Below, piece after piece: positions 1 to 10,949 of a stretch of DNA of 64,000 nt. The notes under the pieces were generated by a model, which searched no databases, had not been told where the DNA came from, and saw only the letters and a program-made list of their open reading frames with translations. The DNA lies in the NCBI RefSeq assembly GCF_031143425.1, contig NC_090437.1:843771978-843835977 (forward strand). The letters run 5' to 3'. A program made the translations under genes and the position numbers. The stretch is from Pleurodeles waltl. Taxonomy: Eukaryota > Chordata > Amphibia > Caudata > Salamandridae. The first letter of the stretch is position 1. Each line of letters opens with the position of its first letter.

Positions 1-365
1 TGAGTGGCAATGCACGGCCTAGGCCTGTGTGACGCATTTGAAATTATGCCATGTGGGCCCTGGAAATGGCGGCTGCCTGACCTGTGAAGTGTGACAGTGG
101 GATGTGAGGTCAATGCGCTGCGTGGCACACCGTGGCGGTAGGCGGTCGAAGACCGCGGTGCGAAGCCGCATTGGTTAACATTGCACCCTATGAGTTGCAT
201 GAGCCAATGACGATGTGCGCCGGCGGTCACGGTACGCACCGCCACGGAACGCACCGCCGCGGGCATGGCCGCCATTTTCAATCTGATTAATCACTCGAGA
301 CCTGATCATCCACAGGAGAGGACCTATACTGCAAGTGCTGCTGTGACCTCGGTCTGGGAGATACT

Positions 366-2899
366 ATGGCTGCTGCGACTGGGGAAAGGGCCCCTGCCTT
401 CACATCTGAGGAATTGGAGAAACTTGTTGATGGGGTCCTCCCCCAGTATGCGCTAATCTACGGTCCTCCAGACCAACAGGTTGGTACACAGGGTGCACGC
501 TGAATGGGCTATGCCTGTGTTGAGTGGGGTGTATGTAAGATGGTGGGGAGGGGATAGAATGAGGAGTGCAACGCCCGACAGATGGGAACATGTGCCACAT
601 GGCAAGGTTGGGGAGGGGGCGCCACTCACATCGACCATGCAGAAAAGTGATGATATTTCCTTTCCCTCCCTGTACATGTCAAATAGGTCAGCGCCCATCA
701 GAAGATCGACATTTGGCGTGCCATCGCCAAGGACGTCCGGGCCCTGGGGGTCCACAACAGACGGGGCACCCACTGCCGAAAGAGGTGGGAGGACATCCGC
801 CGCGGGACCAGAAAGACCGCCGAGTCTCTGCTGGGGATGGCCTCCCAACGTAGGAGGGGTGCCAGCCGCCAATTGACCCCCCTGATGTCCCGGATCCTGG
901 CGGTGGCCTACCCCGATTTGGATGGGCGCGTGAGGACATCACAGCAGACACAAGGGGGTGAGTATCAGCACATTCTGCTATCTTTGCGCGCAGTTGAGGT
1001 GTCTAGGTTGGGGAGGAGGGCTGTGGGTAACTCAAGGCCAGGGCGCTTTCTGTAGGCTAGTCCCCTCCGTTAGGCATGGCCCTGTGCCCCCGCCCCCCAC
1101 CTCTGTAGGGTGCCAAGTACAGCTATCCATGGTCCTGCATCACCCATGTGTGCATTTGTCGTCCATAGACCTGTAGGCCTACTCACAATAACTGAGTAGT
1201 GTACCCCGATTGCGCAGCGTAGTGCAGGGGGCTTCTGTGTCTGTCCTCTCCGCCAACGGTGTTGCCAATGCATGCACTCAACCTGTCTTCATTTCTCCCC
1301 CCCACCCATTTTCTTTTTCTTCCTGTGCATGTGTGCATTAGCATCATCAGGCGGAGGAGAAGTGGCATTGGCGCACAAGGGAGCTGCATCTCACATGGCC
1401 CCGGAGCGCCATGCAACCGACACCGAGTTCACCAGTGAGACGGAGGGCGAGGGGAGCTCCACAACGGGGACCCGTGGAGACGTCAGCGACACCGACACGT
1501 CCTCGGAAGAGAGCTCCCTTGCGGTGGCGGCAACATCCGTGCCCACCGCCACAACAGGTACAGCCGCCACCCAGCGCACCAGCCCCGCCCTCCCAGCAGC
1601 CCCTCGGCCTTCGCTCCGTGCCCGCTCGCCCAGGAAGGCGGGCATCTCCTTCGCCCCAGGCACCTCAGGCCCTGCCCCAGTTACCCCTGCTGCCCTCAGT
1701 GAGGAGGTCATTGACCTCCTGAGGACCATCATTGTTGGGCAGTCTACCCTTTTGAATGCCATCTAGGGTGTAGAAAGGGAGGTGCATCGGAGCAATGCAT
1801 ACCTGGAGGGCATTCATTCGGGTCAGGCTGCCCATCAGCGATCGTTCAACGCTCTGGCCTCAGCACTGACGGCAGCCATTGTCCCTGTCTCCAGCCTCCC
1901 TCTTCTAACTCCCTCCACCCAGTCCCACTCCCCTGTTCCTCTGCCTATCCCATCCACACCATCAGACCTGCCTGCACACACCTCAACACCCAAGGGCAGC
2001 TCATCCAGACATAAGCACCACAGATCCCACAAGCATTCACACAAACAACATCCAGATGCAGACATGCCAACAGTCACTACCACCTCTGTGTCCCCCTCCT
2101 CCTCGTCTCCCTCTTCCCTCCCTGTGACGTCTACACTCACACCTGCTTGCACACCACCATCAGCCAGTACTTCCATCACCAGCACACCCTCCATTACAGT
2201 CAGCACACGTGCAGTCACCACCCCCACTGCCATTTACACGTCCCCTGTGTCCTCTCCCGCTGTGTCTGTCACCCCCTCTTCCAAACCACCCAACAGCCAT
2301 CCACCTCACGACAGCCTCCAGCCCAAGCACCTGCACCCAAAGACAGCACACTTGACTCTCCTACAACCACATCCTCTTCCTTCACTCCCATTCCCACTGC
2401 ACCTACCCCTCCCATTGCTCCTAAAAAACTTTTCCTCTCCAAAATTAACCTCTTTGCATCACCTGACCCACCCCCTCCATCTGGTAAGAGTCCAAAGAGC
2501 ACCTCAGCCACCACCAGCCCTGCATCTAGTATCACCATAGTGCAGGGCTATTGGAGTCCACCAGCTCCTAGGGAAGGAACATCGGCCAGCAGCAAGTCGA
2601 CAGCCAGCCCACCCCCTGGGAAGAGGACAAGAAAAATTAAGGGCCGGCGCGAAAAGCCTGAGACGGCTGCCAACAAGGAGAGTGGCCTTGCCCCGTCACC
2701 TGCCACATCATCTAAGGGAGGCAAGGGCCAGAGAGCTGCAGCGAAGGAGGGCAAGGGCAGCAGGCCGGAGAAGACATGCAGCATGCGAGCGCACCAGGAG
2801 GGCCTCACCAGCCCCATACCGGGTGTGAAGGACGACACCCACGGGCCGAAGCCTCCATCACAGGAGGGCCCCGCTACCGCAAGGTCGGAGGGCGACTAA
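366..2899 (+). pseudogene. Myb/SANT-like (NAIF1-type) transposon accessory protein, broken
   Basis: Three exons splice cleanly: 366-479, 687-957 and from 1351. GT donors follow 479 and 957, and AG acceptors precede 687 and 1351. Exons 1 and 2 encode a trihelix/Myb-like DNA-binding domain, starting FTSEELEKLVDGVLPQY and continuing with IWRAIAKDVRALGV and RKRWEDIRRGTRK. This resembles the accessory proteins that help Harbinger transposases bind DNA. Exon 3 continues as a Ser/Thr/Pro-rich tail and meets an in-frame TAG at 1764-1766. The same frame stays open and protein-like beyond it to about 2290, so the stop is probably a CAG-to-TAG change. The coding signal then shifts frame and runs on to 2899. 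Read to the first stop, the product is 266 aa. I infer a decayed transposon gene, not a host gene. Confidence 0.6.
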
Positions 2900-2940
2900 G
2901 CGGGGAGTCTTGGCCAGGTCTGGGTTCCTTGAAAGACAGG

Positions 2941-3180
2941 ACAGGCACCGCTGAACAGGGCCCCGCCGTGCAGAGCACCGCTGAACAGGGCCCCGCCGTG
3001 AAGAGCACCGCTGAACAGGGCCCCGCGAAGACAGGCACCGCTGAACAGGGCCCCGCCGTGAAGAGCACCGCTGAACAGGGCCCCGCCAAGACAGGCACCG
3101 CTGAACAGGGCCCCGCCAAGACAGGCACTGCTGAACAGGACCCCGCCGTGAAGAGCACTGCTGAACAGGGCCCCGCCGTC
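2941..3180 (+). repeat. Tandem array, eight 30-bp units
   Basis: Eight consecutive 30-bp units share the core CTGAACAGGGCCCCGCC. Because 30 is a multiple of three, the array can be read as a decapeptide repeat with core TAEQGPA in the frame open from 2776. Units differ at a few positions (GTGAAG, AAGACA or GTGCAG at the joins). Confidence 0.9.
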
Positions 3181-3540
3181 TCAAGCACCGCCCCGCTGGG
3201 CCCTTCCTGTCAAGCACCGCCCCGCTGGGCCCTTCATCTCAAGCACCGCTCCGCTGGGCACCGCCGTCTCAAGCACCGCCCCGCTGGGCCCTTCCTGTCA
3301 AGCACCGCTCCGCTGGGCCCTTCATCTCAAGCACCGCCCCGCTGGGCCCTTCATCTCAAGCACCGCTCCGCTGGGCCCTTCCTGTCAAGCACCGCTCCGC
3401 TGGGCACCGCCATCTCAAGCACCGCCCCGCTGGGCCCTTCCTGTCAAGCACCGCTCCGCTGGGCCCTTCATCTCAAGCACCGCTTCGCTGGGCACCGCCG
3501 TCTCAAGCACCGCTCTGCTGGGCACTGCCGTCTCAAGCAC
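3181..3540 (+). repeat. Second tandem array, about twelve 29-30-bp units
   Basis: Roughly twelve units of TCAAGCACCGCCCCGCTGGG followed by CCCTTCCTG, CCCTTCATC or CACCGCCGTC. The alternating 29- and 30-bp lengths mean reading frames rotate between units. It abuts the 30-bp array, shares the GCACCGC word with it and probably arose from it by slippage. Confidence 0.85.
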
Positions 3541-4172
3541 CCCTGGTCCATTGACAGTGCCGGTTCAGTGTCGAGCAGGGCTTCAGGGAGCACTCGGGGC
3601 ACCATGCCTCCTCCAATACCAGTGGAGTCGGTTATCCATCTGATGGACTGTGGCTTTGCACTCCCCAGGATGGTACAGTGGGCATGGAGGCCCCTCATGG
3701 ATCTGGCGTCGTGGACTCATGTGGCTGAGGTGCCCCCCTTTCCCTTCCCCCTGAGGTGCCTGTTGTTTTATCATCTGATGCCCCTGCAGTGTTCTCTCCA
3801 ATGGTATCCGGTCTCCTGTGTGGGCTTTGCCCATGTGTTTGTACACATTGGCCCACGGACTATGGATATTTAACGGCCTGTGCAGGACTTATTGCATATG
3901 TTTATACTTTGCACTATGTTCATTATTTCTTTTGTATATTTCATATGGCATATTTACCATGACTTCAATGAACCTATTTTAGACATAAATTTGGAACTTC
4001 TTTCTAATTATGTCTTTGCATTCTTCTGGGGGGTTTGGGGGGGTGTCACTGTGACTTGTTGCTCTGCTTTGGTGTGTAGGTATTTGGGGTGGGGGGGTGG
4101 GTGTATTGCGTATGTGTGTGCCCGTAAGCTTTCCTCCTCCCCCCTCCCCTGTGTCGTAGGTGCAGTACTCAC

Positions 4173-4230
4173 TGTTGTCGTCTGCGCCGGCGTTCGTACT
4201 CGTGGTAGATGAGCAGGTAGACAAGCTGGT
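4173..4230 (-). pseudogene. Possible first-exon remnant of a Harbinger transposase
   Basis: On the minus strand this stretch reads LVYLLIYHEYERRRRRQ and ends at a good splice donor (GTGAGT, complement of 4167-4172). A short leucine-rich helix followed by an Arg/Gln run is typical of the N-terminus of Harbinger transposases, and the 34.8-36.0 kb transposase in this window also begins with an Arg-rich run. A TAA lies a few codons upstream in frame and no downstream transposase exon was found, so this is at best a relic. The call rests on a short similarity and could be chance. Confidence 0.3.
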
Positions 4231-4384
4231 AGGAAGTTTAATTCGGGTTCCATGCTGTCCTCCTTCCTCGTGGAGTGTGTATAGGTGAGCGTTTTCCCAT
4301 TCGTAGTCTGTTTCCGCCGTGTTTTTATCGGCGGGGCTCCCGCCCCGGAAAAGGTGGCGGATTGGTGAGTTGTGATAAGGTGGG

Positions 4385-4580
4385 CAGTACATTGTCTGCC
4401 GCCTGCCTGTTGGCGGTGACCGCCGCGCTGTTTGTCGGTCCCGCCGTGGCGGTCGGAGTGTTAAAGTGGCGGGCTGTGTTGGCGGTTCCCGCCAGGGTCA
4501 GAATTCCATTTTTTGGACCGCCTGCCTGTTGGCGGGTTGGCCGCCGCTTTATCACCGACCGCCAGGGTCAGAATGACCCC
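4385..4580 (+). repeat. Right subterminal region and terminal repeat of Harbinger-like element
   Basis: Dense GGCGG/CCGCC words in both orientations. The sequence CCGCCAGGGTCAGAAT occurs twice, near 4489 and at the terminus near 4561. Repeated inverted words close to an end are a usual layout for transposase or accessory-protein binding sites. The terminal GGGTCAGAATGACCC is itself nearly palindromic. Confidence 0.5.
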
Positions 4581-7449
4581 CATAGACTTGAAGAATGCAT
4601 TTTTCAGTATTCCCCTGCACCAAGACAGTCATTATTTGACTGCATTTTCCTATCGTGGTTCACAGTACCTGTATTCCAAATTACCTCAAGGGTACTGTGA
4701 GTCCCCTAGTGTCTTTAACAGGACGGTCAAGAATGACCTCACCAATTTTCAATGTGACAGCACAGTGTTGCAGTATGTTGTTGACCTACTGATCTGTAGT
4801 CCAACAGAAGAGCAGTGTAGAAAGGACACTGTGTCCCTGTTGTGCACCCTTGCTCAAAGAGGTTACAAGGTAGACAGGGACAAATTACAGTACTGCCAAG
4901 AAGAAGTTCAATACTTGGGGCAACTACTGTCAGCATCAGGCCGCCGAGTTATGCCTGGGAGAGCAGAATCCATTCAGCAGATGACAGAACCTGAGACTGT
5001 GAAAGGAATGCAGAAGTTCCTAGGTTTATGTAATTATGTCAGACAATGGGTTTTTGACTACAGTACTTTAATATCCCCACTACTTGCATCTATCAAACAG
5101 GCAAAAACACAGAAAGACAGGATAACATGGACTACGGAGATGAAACAAACCTTCAGTAAGATAAAAACAGAGATAACAAATGCACCAGTGTTAGGAACAC
5201 CAGACTATAACAAAGAGGTTTTCCTTTTTTGCCACTGTAATGGCCAGGTGATGATGGCTGTCCTCACCCAAAAGTCTCCTTTAGGCCACAAGCCAATTGC
5301 ATATTTTAGTGGCCTACTTGATTCTGTCATGAAAAGTCATTACCCTTGTGAACAAGCACTAGCAACAGCAGCCTTTGCAGTAGAGAAAAGTGCTCCCATT
5401 GTCATGGGTGCACCCTTGACACTGTATGCTGAACATGCTGTGTTTGCAATAATTCAGAAAGCTAAAACAACACTAACAACACAGAGAGTATCAGGCTATG
5501 AGATAATATTATCATTACCATCCCTGAAGGTGGTTAAATGCCACACAGTCAATCCTGCTACCTTCTTTGCACACCCCATTTCAGACACTGACGATGATGC
5601 CCATGATTGTGCCACATATACTCCAAATGAGTGTAGCCAAGCAACAGAAGACCCCATTCCAGGTAGTGTTGTATATTTTGTGAATGGATCTTCCACAACA
5701 GGTCAGGACACAGGGGTAAGACATACAGGTGCTGCAGTGGTCAGAGCGATGCAGCACAACTCTTCAGACACACTGCAGATAACTGAACAGGTAACTTTGC
5801 CATCTCAATATTCAGCCCAGGCTGCTGAATTAGTAGCTTTAGTGGCAGCTCTCAAACAAGGGGAAGGAGAAACAATAACAGTATACCCTGATTCAGCCTA
5901 TGTCACTACAACAGTGCATTCCAGCATTATGCGGTGGAATAGACGGGGATTTCTCAAGTCTGATGGAAGCCCTGTCATGCACCGCCCCCTTTTAGAGGAC
6001 TTGATACAAGCTTTAACACTGTCACATACAGTTGCAGTAGTGAAATGCGCAGCCCACACAAATGCTCAGGATTTTGTGTCCCGTGGAAATGCCCTGGCTG
6101 ATTGGGCAGCCAAAGATGCAACAACACACCCTCTTAGTGATACACATACCACAGTTTTGTTAGCTAGTGAAACATTGACATCTTCAGACCCTTTGAATGC
6201 ATCCAGATATTACACAGAGACAGCTCACCTGCATATAAGAGAGATACAAGAAAATGCACCAGAGCATGAGAAACAGTTGTGGGAAGCCAGAGGATGCACA
6301 CAGACAGGAACAGATTTAATATACAGACAAATATCAACAGGGAAGCCTGTCATGCCCCAAGCATTGCTACTGATAGCTCTAAACCAGCTACATCTTCCGT
6401 CACATACTGCTAGAGACAATATGTCCCTCCAAATACGTCAGGATTGGTTTGTCCCTAACTTACATGAGATGATTACAATTTACATACACACCTGCACAGT
6501 GTGCCAGCAGTACTCACCAAATCCCCCCTCTATGGTAATAGCTTCCACAATACCTCGCCCACAAGGTCCCTTTAAGGAACTGCACATTGACTACATTGAT
6601 ATGATTGACAGATGCAATCATTATCCCTATCTTATAGATGTAGTCTGCCCATTCTCAAGGTGGATTGAAGCAGGACCTTGTGTTCACTGTGATGCCAAGT
6701 CGGCTGCTAATTTTTTGATCCGTGAGGTAATACCGCGGTGGGGTGTCCCTGAGGGGATCAGATCCGACAATAGCACCCATTTTGTCAATAATATCTTTTC
6801 TCACCTCACCACCTTGTTAGAAATAACACACAAATTGTCCTCAGCTTATCATCAGCAAAGCAATGGAATTGTGGAGCGCCTTAATGGCCTCCTCAAGAAC
6901 AGAATAAGTAAACTATGTGTGACATTGATAAAAAAATGGTTCTACTGTCTTCCACTAGCCCTCTTTGCTTTGAGAAATACCCCAGGATCAGATCATCATT
7001 TAACCCCCCATCAAATAGTGACAGGTAGAACAATGAGCACATTTTTGCGATCAACTAGACATAAATTGGAGACTGAGAGTGCACCTGAAGTTGTACAAAC
7101 TGAAATGAATGAATACATGTCTGAGCTAACCAAAGTTGCAAAGTTCTTCTCTAAACAGGTTACACGTGCAGCCAAGAAGCGCGCCAACGCATCTCCTGTA
7201 AAGGATCAACAAACACCATTACCTTTGGGAACTTTAGTATATATTTGCAATTTTGTCAGAAAGTGGAAGGACTGCAAATTCAATGGACCCTTCCAAGTGA
7301 CAGACAGCACAAGTACAGCAGTGAAAGTCCAAGGCCACAAACCATGGTACCACCTCCAGGATATCCGCCAGGCCCCATCCATGCCATCAATCCCTTTGGA
7401 CACCGAGCAGGAAAAAGAGGGGGGAGAACAGGAGAAGCAACCGGAGTAA
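4576..7449 (+). pseudogene. pol: Retroviral pol (RT-RNase H-integrase), 5' truncated, catalytic residues changed
   Basis: The frame is open for over 950 codons. The RT starts at motif IDLKNAFFSIPL, so the fingers are missing 5'. The polymerase motif expected as YVDD reads YVVD; the altered codon is at 4780-4782. The RNase H (about 5660-6120) begins FVNGSS where an Asp is expected (Asn codon 5683-5685) and keeps the AAELVAL and DSAYV segments. The integrase (about 6390-7100) shows an HxxxH...CxxC zinc site (CTVC), then HIDYID, RSDNSTHF and GIVERLNG, so its three acidic residues look intact. The long open frame despite active-site changes suggests a fairly recent insertion or substitutions in the lineage. 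The 5' break coincides with the Harbinger-like terminus. Confidence 0.85.
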
Positions 7450-9180
7450 AGCCGCCCTCTAAAGCTTCAATCTTAGACAATTCTTCTTTTAAGTTATGTA
7501 TTTTATGTTTGTTTTTCCTCCTCGTTGCACTGATATTGCTGCTTTTAGCCCTTGGATATTTTAATTGTTTTGATCCTATATCAATTATTACACGCATGCG
7601 TAGTACTGTTGATAATGATACTGACCATCACCTTCTCCATATTGCTTTGTTTGACAATGTGTGGTATCAGCACATGCACAGTATAGGCACATCCACGTCC
7701 AACACCAGTTGTTATGTATGCTCTCTCATCCCCCATGCTGCTGGAGTAGATAAATTGCATCTCCCTAAAGGGGTATCTCCAAACATTACACATTGTCTCC
7801 TGCACCTATTTTTATGCAGAATGAGAGCACAGCTACAGCCAACTCACGTTAGTCCTGCTACTGAACGAGTTAACACAACTAGATTTGACACCACCCCAGA
7901 AGTCCTACAAGTCCTGACAGAAAAACAAGAGATAATGGAAGAGATATCAAGAATGAAGGAAGCAGGGCAAACAATGTTTCATCCAGATTGGGAAAAATGG
8001 GTATTACGTCAAGGTATTTTTGTAAGGTCTTACCCATCATCTGAATGTAGTAACTATTTAGCTAAACCCCTGCCCCCTGATTGCGCAGGCAGGCCAGTTC
8101 TTAGTATCACCAGATCAGTATTTGCCCATGATAAATGGCATACCGAGGCCAAGTTCTCATGTAGAGCAATATCATTATGGAATGGTACCAAGACACAAGG
8201 TCCATTAAGCTTTAATAAGATAATAGGCCAGTGTCAGGAAATATGGGATGCAAACATACAGAGATATACATGGACAGGGACTACCATACACCCTAGAATA
8301 GCAATGAAATTAACACAGTTTTCTCTTTGTTTCAGAGGGAAAGGGACAGTTAAGGTGGGGAGTAACCTCAACTGCAACATCACCACCTACAATGCTGATA
8401 TGCAGGGTGGCACCTCCAGCCTGATGGATCACTACTGGATGTGTGGGGCCCAGCTCCACATGCAACTACCCCCGAACTGGAATGGCCTCTGCTCCCTAGT
8501 GACTTTGCACACCCCCTCCCTGGTAATACCAGGTGTGGACATCTCTCAGTTACATGACCATCCCATGAGCCGTCCAACAACCTTGCTTCACCATTACCAG
8601 ACAAAACGAGCTTCTGAGTTTCTTGGTACTGAAGTGTGGAAAGACGTTCCACAGGAACATAGACTATTTAATGATGCCCAAATCTTTTATGGTAGCATCC
8701 TACCATTCATTCAGGCGAAGGCAACTGCACGCTGGCTGCAGATCATGTGCTTTGAATTGATGAAGACCATAAATGCAACTGAAGATGGGTTCAATGCTAT
8801 CAAGGAAGAACTCCGAGCCCATAGGCTGATGATAATGCAACACAGATATGTACATGATTTAATGACGGCCATGGAAGGAGGGGTGTGTAAGAAGAAACGA
8901 TCGGCATGTTGTACTTATGTGCCGGCCAATGATGCGGACAATGGGACATTAACTCAAGCCATTTCAGACATTGCATGATCTACAAGAGAAAATGATCGAT
9001 GAGGGGGGTGCCCCTGATGGGTGGTTCGAGGGCTGGTTCGAATGGGTGCCATCCTGGATGTCGGGGTTGTTCAAGGCCTTGTTGCCTTTGATTGTGTTGT
9101 TGCTTTTGATGTGTCTTATTTTTCAGGTAATAATAGCATGTTGCAAAAGGATGACAGCTAAATTGGGAGGGACAGAGTAG
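7344..9180 (+). pseudogene. env: Retroviral env, frameshifted in the transmembrane subunit
   Basis: ATG at 7344 overlaps the last ~105 nt of pol in another frame, a normal retroviral arrangement. A strongly hydrophobic leader lies around codons 50-72. Several NxT/NxS sequons follow. A basic TKR near 8600-8610 is a candidate cleavage site, followed by a helical region and a CX6CC motif (C-KKKRSA-CC, about 8886-8912), the TM disulfide signature of gamma-type Env. The frame stops at 8976-8978. The membrane-proximal Trp-rich segment and the hydrophobic anchor (about 9060-9140) lie in a different frame, 8971-9180. A single indel near 8970-8980 therefore separates ectodomain from anchor, so this copy cannot make a normal membrane-bound Env. 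Confidence 0.8.
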
Positions 9181-9250
9181 TGGGTATGTGGTGATTCCCC
9201 TAGTTTCATTAGTAGGTGGGAAGGTAGGAAAAGTAGTTAAATAATCAACT

Positions 9251-9261
9251 AGAGGGAGGAA
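9251..9261 (+). other. Polypurine tract
   Basis: AGAGGGAGGAA sits directly before the TG that opens the LTR, the expected place for the plus-strand primer. Confidence 0.7.
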
Positions 9262-9910
9262 TGATGTAGGACGAATAGGAATACATCACATGCAAACAAA
9301 CATAAGTTCCCAAATCCCAATACAAACATTTTAGACTAGAGATAGTTGTAAACCAATGTAAGTAGTGAAAGGCTTAATACATGACATATTAAAAAAAGAC
9401 AGACTGTGGGTTCAATAGAAAAGGAGGCCATATTTAGGACAAACAAACACTTATTACTAAGGAAACTTATACACATGCTGCATTGTTAAGTTAGCTGTGC
9501 TGAAACACACAAGAGGCCCAAGCCACATTAGAATTAGAGTTTTTCTTTAAAGCTGCACCAACTGTTGCTTTCAAAATGTTCACTTAGCACGAACAGGGTG
9601 GAACAAAAGGGTGTATCCTTCCTTAGCACAGGGGTCCTAAAAACCACAATTCATTCATATCGTGGTAAGGGGTACTGTGTAAGGGTCAGATAAGTATTTG
9701 CAAGGCAGGGCTACCATGAGCAGCACACAACATATAATCTCTTGTTGTGCAGAAAGATAGATATGGTGAATGACGTCAGTGTAACCCACCCATGAGGCCA
9801 ACTAGTACACGTGCTTCTTTCCAGAGGCACCTCATTATCTTATCTGTACTGCTTGTAGTTGCTTATGTCAATAGTGAACTCTTGACCACAGTTTTTTGTG
9901 GTTTTTACAG

Positions 9911-9916
9911 TATAAA
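9911..9916 (+). promoter_or_regulatory. LTR TATA box
   Basis: TATAAA about 90 bp upstream of the LTR polyadenylation-type signal, as expected at the U3/R border. Confidence 0.5.
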
Positions 9917-9999
9917 TGCTACTGGTGTTTGAACCAGAACTTTGAACTTCAGTCATGGCCTCTTTGTTGAGACTGCCTATTGTTCCCAGCTGAAAATCG

Positions 10000-10005
10000 A
10001 TTAAA
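10000..10005 (+). terminator. LTR polyadenylation signal (ATTAAA)
   Basis: ATTAAA followed within about 30 bp by a TG/T-rich stretch, the expected layout of an R-U5 poly(A) site. Confidence 0.45.
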
Positions 10006-10309
10006 CCTATATTATTGTGTCAAGTTGATCTGTCTTATTTTATTAACAGATTTCCCTCTAACAGAGGCCTGGCAACTAGGCCATAACTTTGGCTACGCTA
10101 ACACTACAATATAATGCAAAACATAGGTTATACATCTCAATATGGCACATTACTACATTATTATTACATTTTTTCATTATTTCACGTATTTTTTAATCAT
10201 TTTAGTACAACTTTTGTATAAGTGACTGCCATTCTCCGTGGGCACATTTTCAAACGTGCACATTATTTTCTCTACAATAAAAAAATGTCTAGCTTACGCG
10301 CCAAGAATT

Positions 10310-10488
10310 TTCAATTCTATTAAGGACACGGAGGCGAGGATTATGCTATCTCTCTCTTTACTGAAATAATCACATCTAAAAACTAAATTTCCCAAGATGC
10401 TCAAGTCCTAGCATCACATGCTCCAATCACCGAATGTGACCTTAGCCTACATAAGCCTTAACCTCAAACGTCATATCCTCTTTCTTTG
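10310..10488. repeat. DIRS left inverted terminal repeat
   Basis: About 180 bp that matches the reverse complement of 19476-19652 closely, including ACCTCAAACGTCATATCC and CATCACATGCTCCAATCACC. The outermost bases differ between the two ITRs, as is usual for DIRS. Confidence 0.85.
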
Positions 10489-10848
10489 ATCAAACTGATA
10501 ACTTTTCAACTCTTTTCAACGAACTTCTTCTGAAATGGATAATTCGAAACTTCACCATTAATTGGAACATCCAACGAAAGTTAAACCAGACTGATCCCCA
10601 AGTCGGCTTCTTACTCTTCGAAGAAATGAACTTCTAATGCGCAGATACCAGGATGAAACCATCATGAATTCTTCTGATCCGAACCTGGAATAAGTGATAA
10701 ATAAAAGTAGGTAATATCTCACAGTGGTAGAAAAAATCAACCACAAAACTTTTCCAGGTCAATCCTCAATATACAACACTGGGAGGGTATAAATGAATAG
10801 GGTTCATAAACATATATACAAAAAACCTTTATTCATTTGAGGGGTGGG

Positions 10849-10949
10849 ATAATCCTCGCCTCCGTGTCCTTAATAGAATTGAAAATTCTTGACGCGTAAG
10901 CTAGAATTTCTTTTATTCTATATCAGGACCGGAGGCTCGGATTATGCTA
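10849..10949. repeat. DIRS internal complementary region
   Basis: The first half (10849-10905) is the reverse complement of the left terminus with one visible mismatch. The second half (10915-10949) is a direct copy of the complement of the right terminus. It therefore looks like the two element ends joined head to tail, the template used in the DIRS rolling-circle model. It overlaps the end of the recombinase gene. Confidence 0.85.

Larger units (their letters stand above)
1..4580 (+). mobile_element. PIF/Harbinger-type DNA transposon, left end outside window
   Basis: This is the right-hand part of a DNA transposon. It has a spliced gene for a Myb/SANT-like protein of the kind carried by PIF/Harbinger elements, two coding-like tandem arrays, and a right end rich in GGCGG/CCGCC motifs that closes with GGGTCAGAATGACCC around 4566-4580. 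Immediately after that end, retroviral pol begins in mid-domain, so the element appears to have inserted into pol. Positions 1-365 hold no ORF I would defend; they are GC-rich with GGCGGT/ACCGCC motifs like those at the right end and probably form the upstream regulatory region. The left TIR and target duplication lie outside the window, so the exact insertion site is inferred. Confidence 0.6.
4581..10108 (+). mobile_element. Endogenous retrovirus, 3' portion (pol-env-LTR)
   Basis: Order is RT, RNase H, integrase, env overlapping the pol end, a polypurine tract and a 3' LTR. The 5' LTR, gag and protease are not in the window, presumably beyond the Harbinger-like insertion. Env has a CX6CC motif, which points to a class I (gamma-like) retrovirus. 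9181-9250 is a short non-coding leader to the polypurine tract. Catalytic substitutions and an env frameshift mark this copy as defective. Confidence 0.85.
9262..10108 (+). repeat. 3' LTR of the endogenous retrovirus
   Basis: 847 bp beginning TGATGTAG and ending CTAACACTACA, giving TG...CA ends with a short inverted match (TGTAG/CTACA). It follows a polypurine tract and contains a TATA box and a polyadenylation-type signal about 90 bp apart. The exact right end is inferred because no second LTR is in the window to compare. Confidence 0.7.

Noticed and set aside
2941..3540. Regularly spaced repeats suggestive of a CRISPR array
   Set aside because: The repeats are directly adjacent with no unique spacers and sit in a eukaryotic transposon; they are simple tandem arrays.
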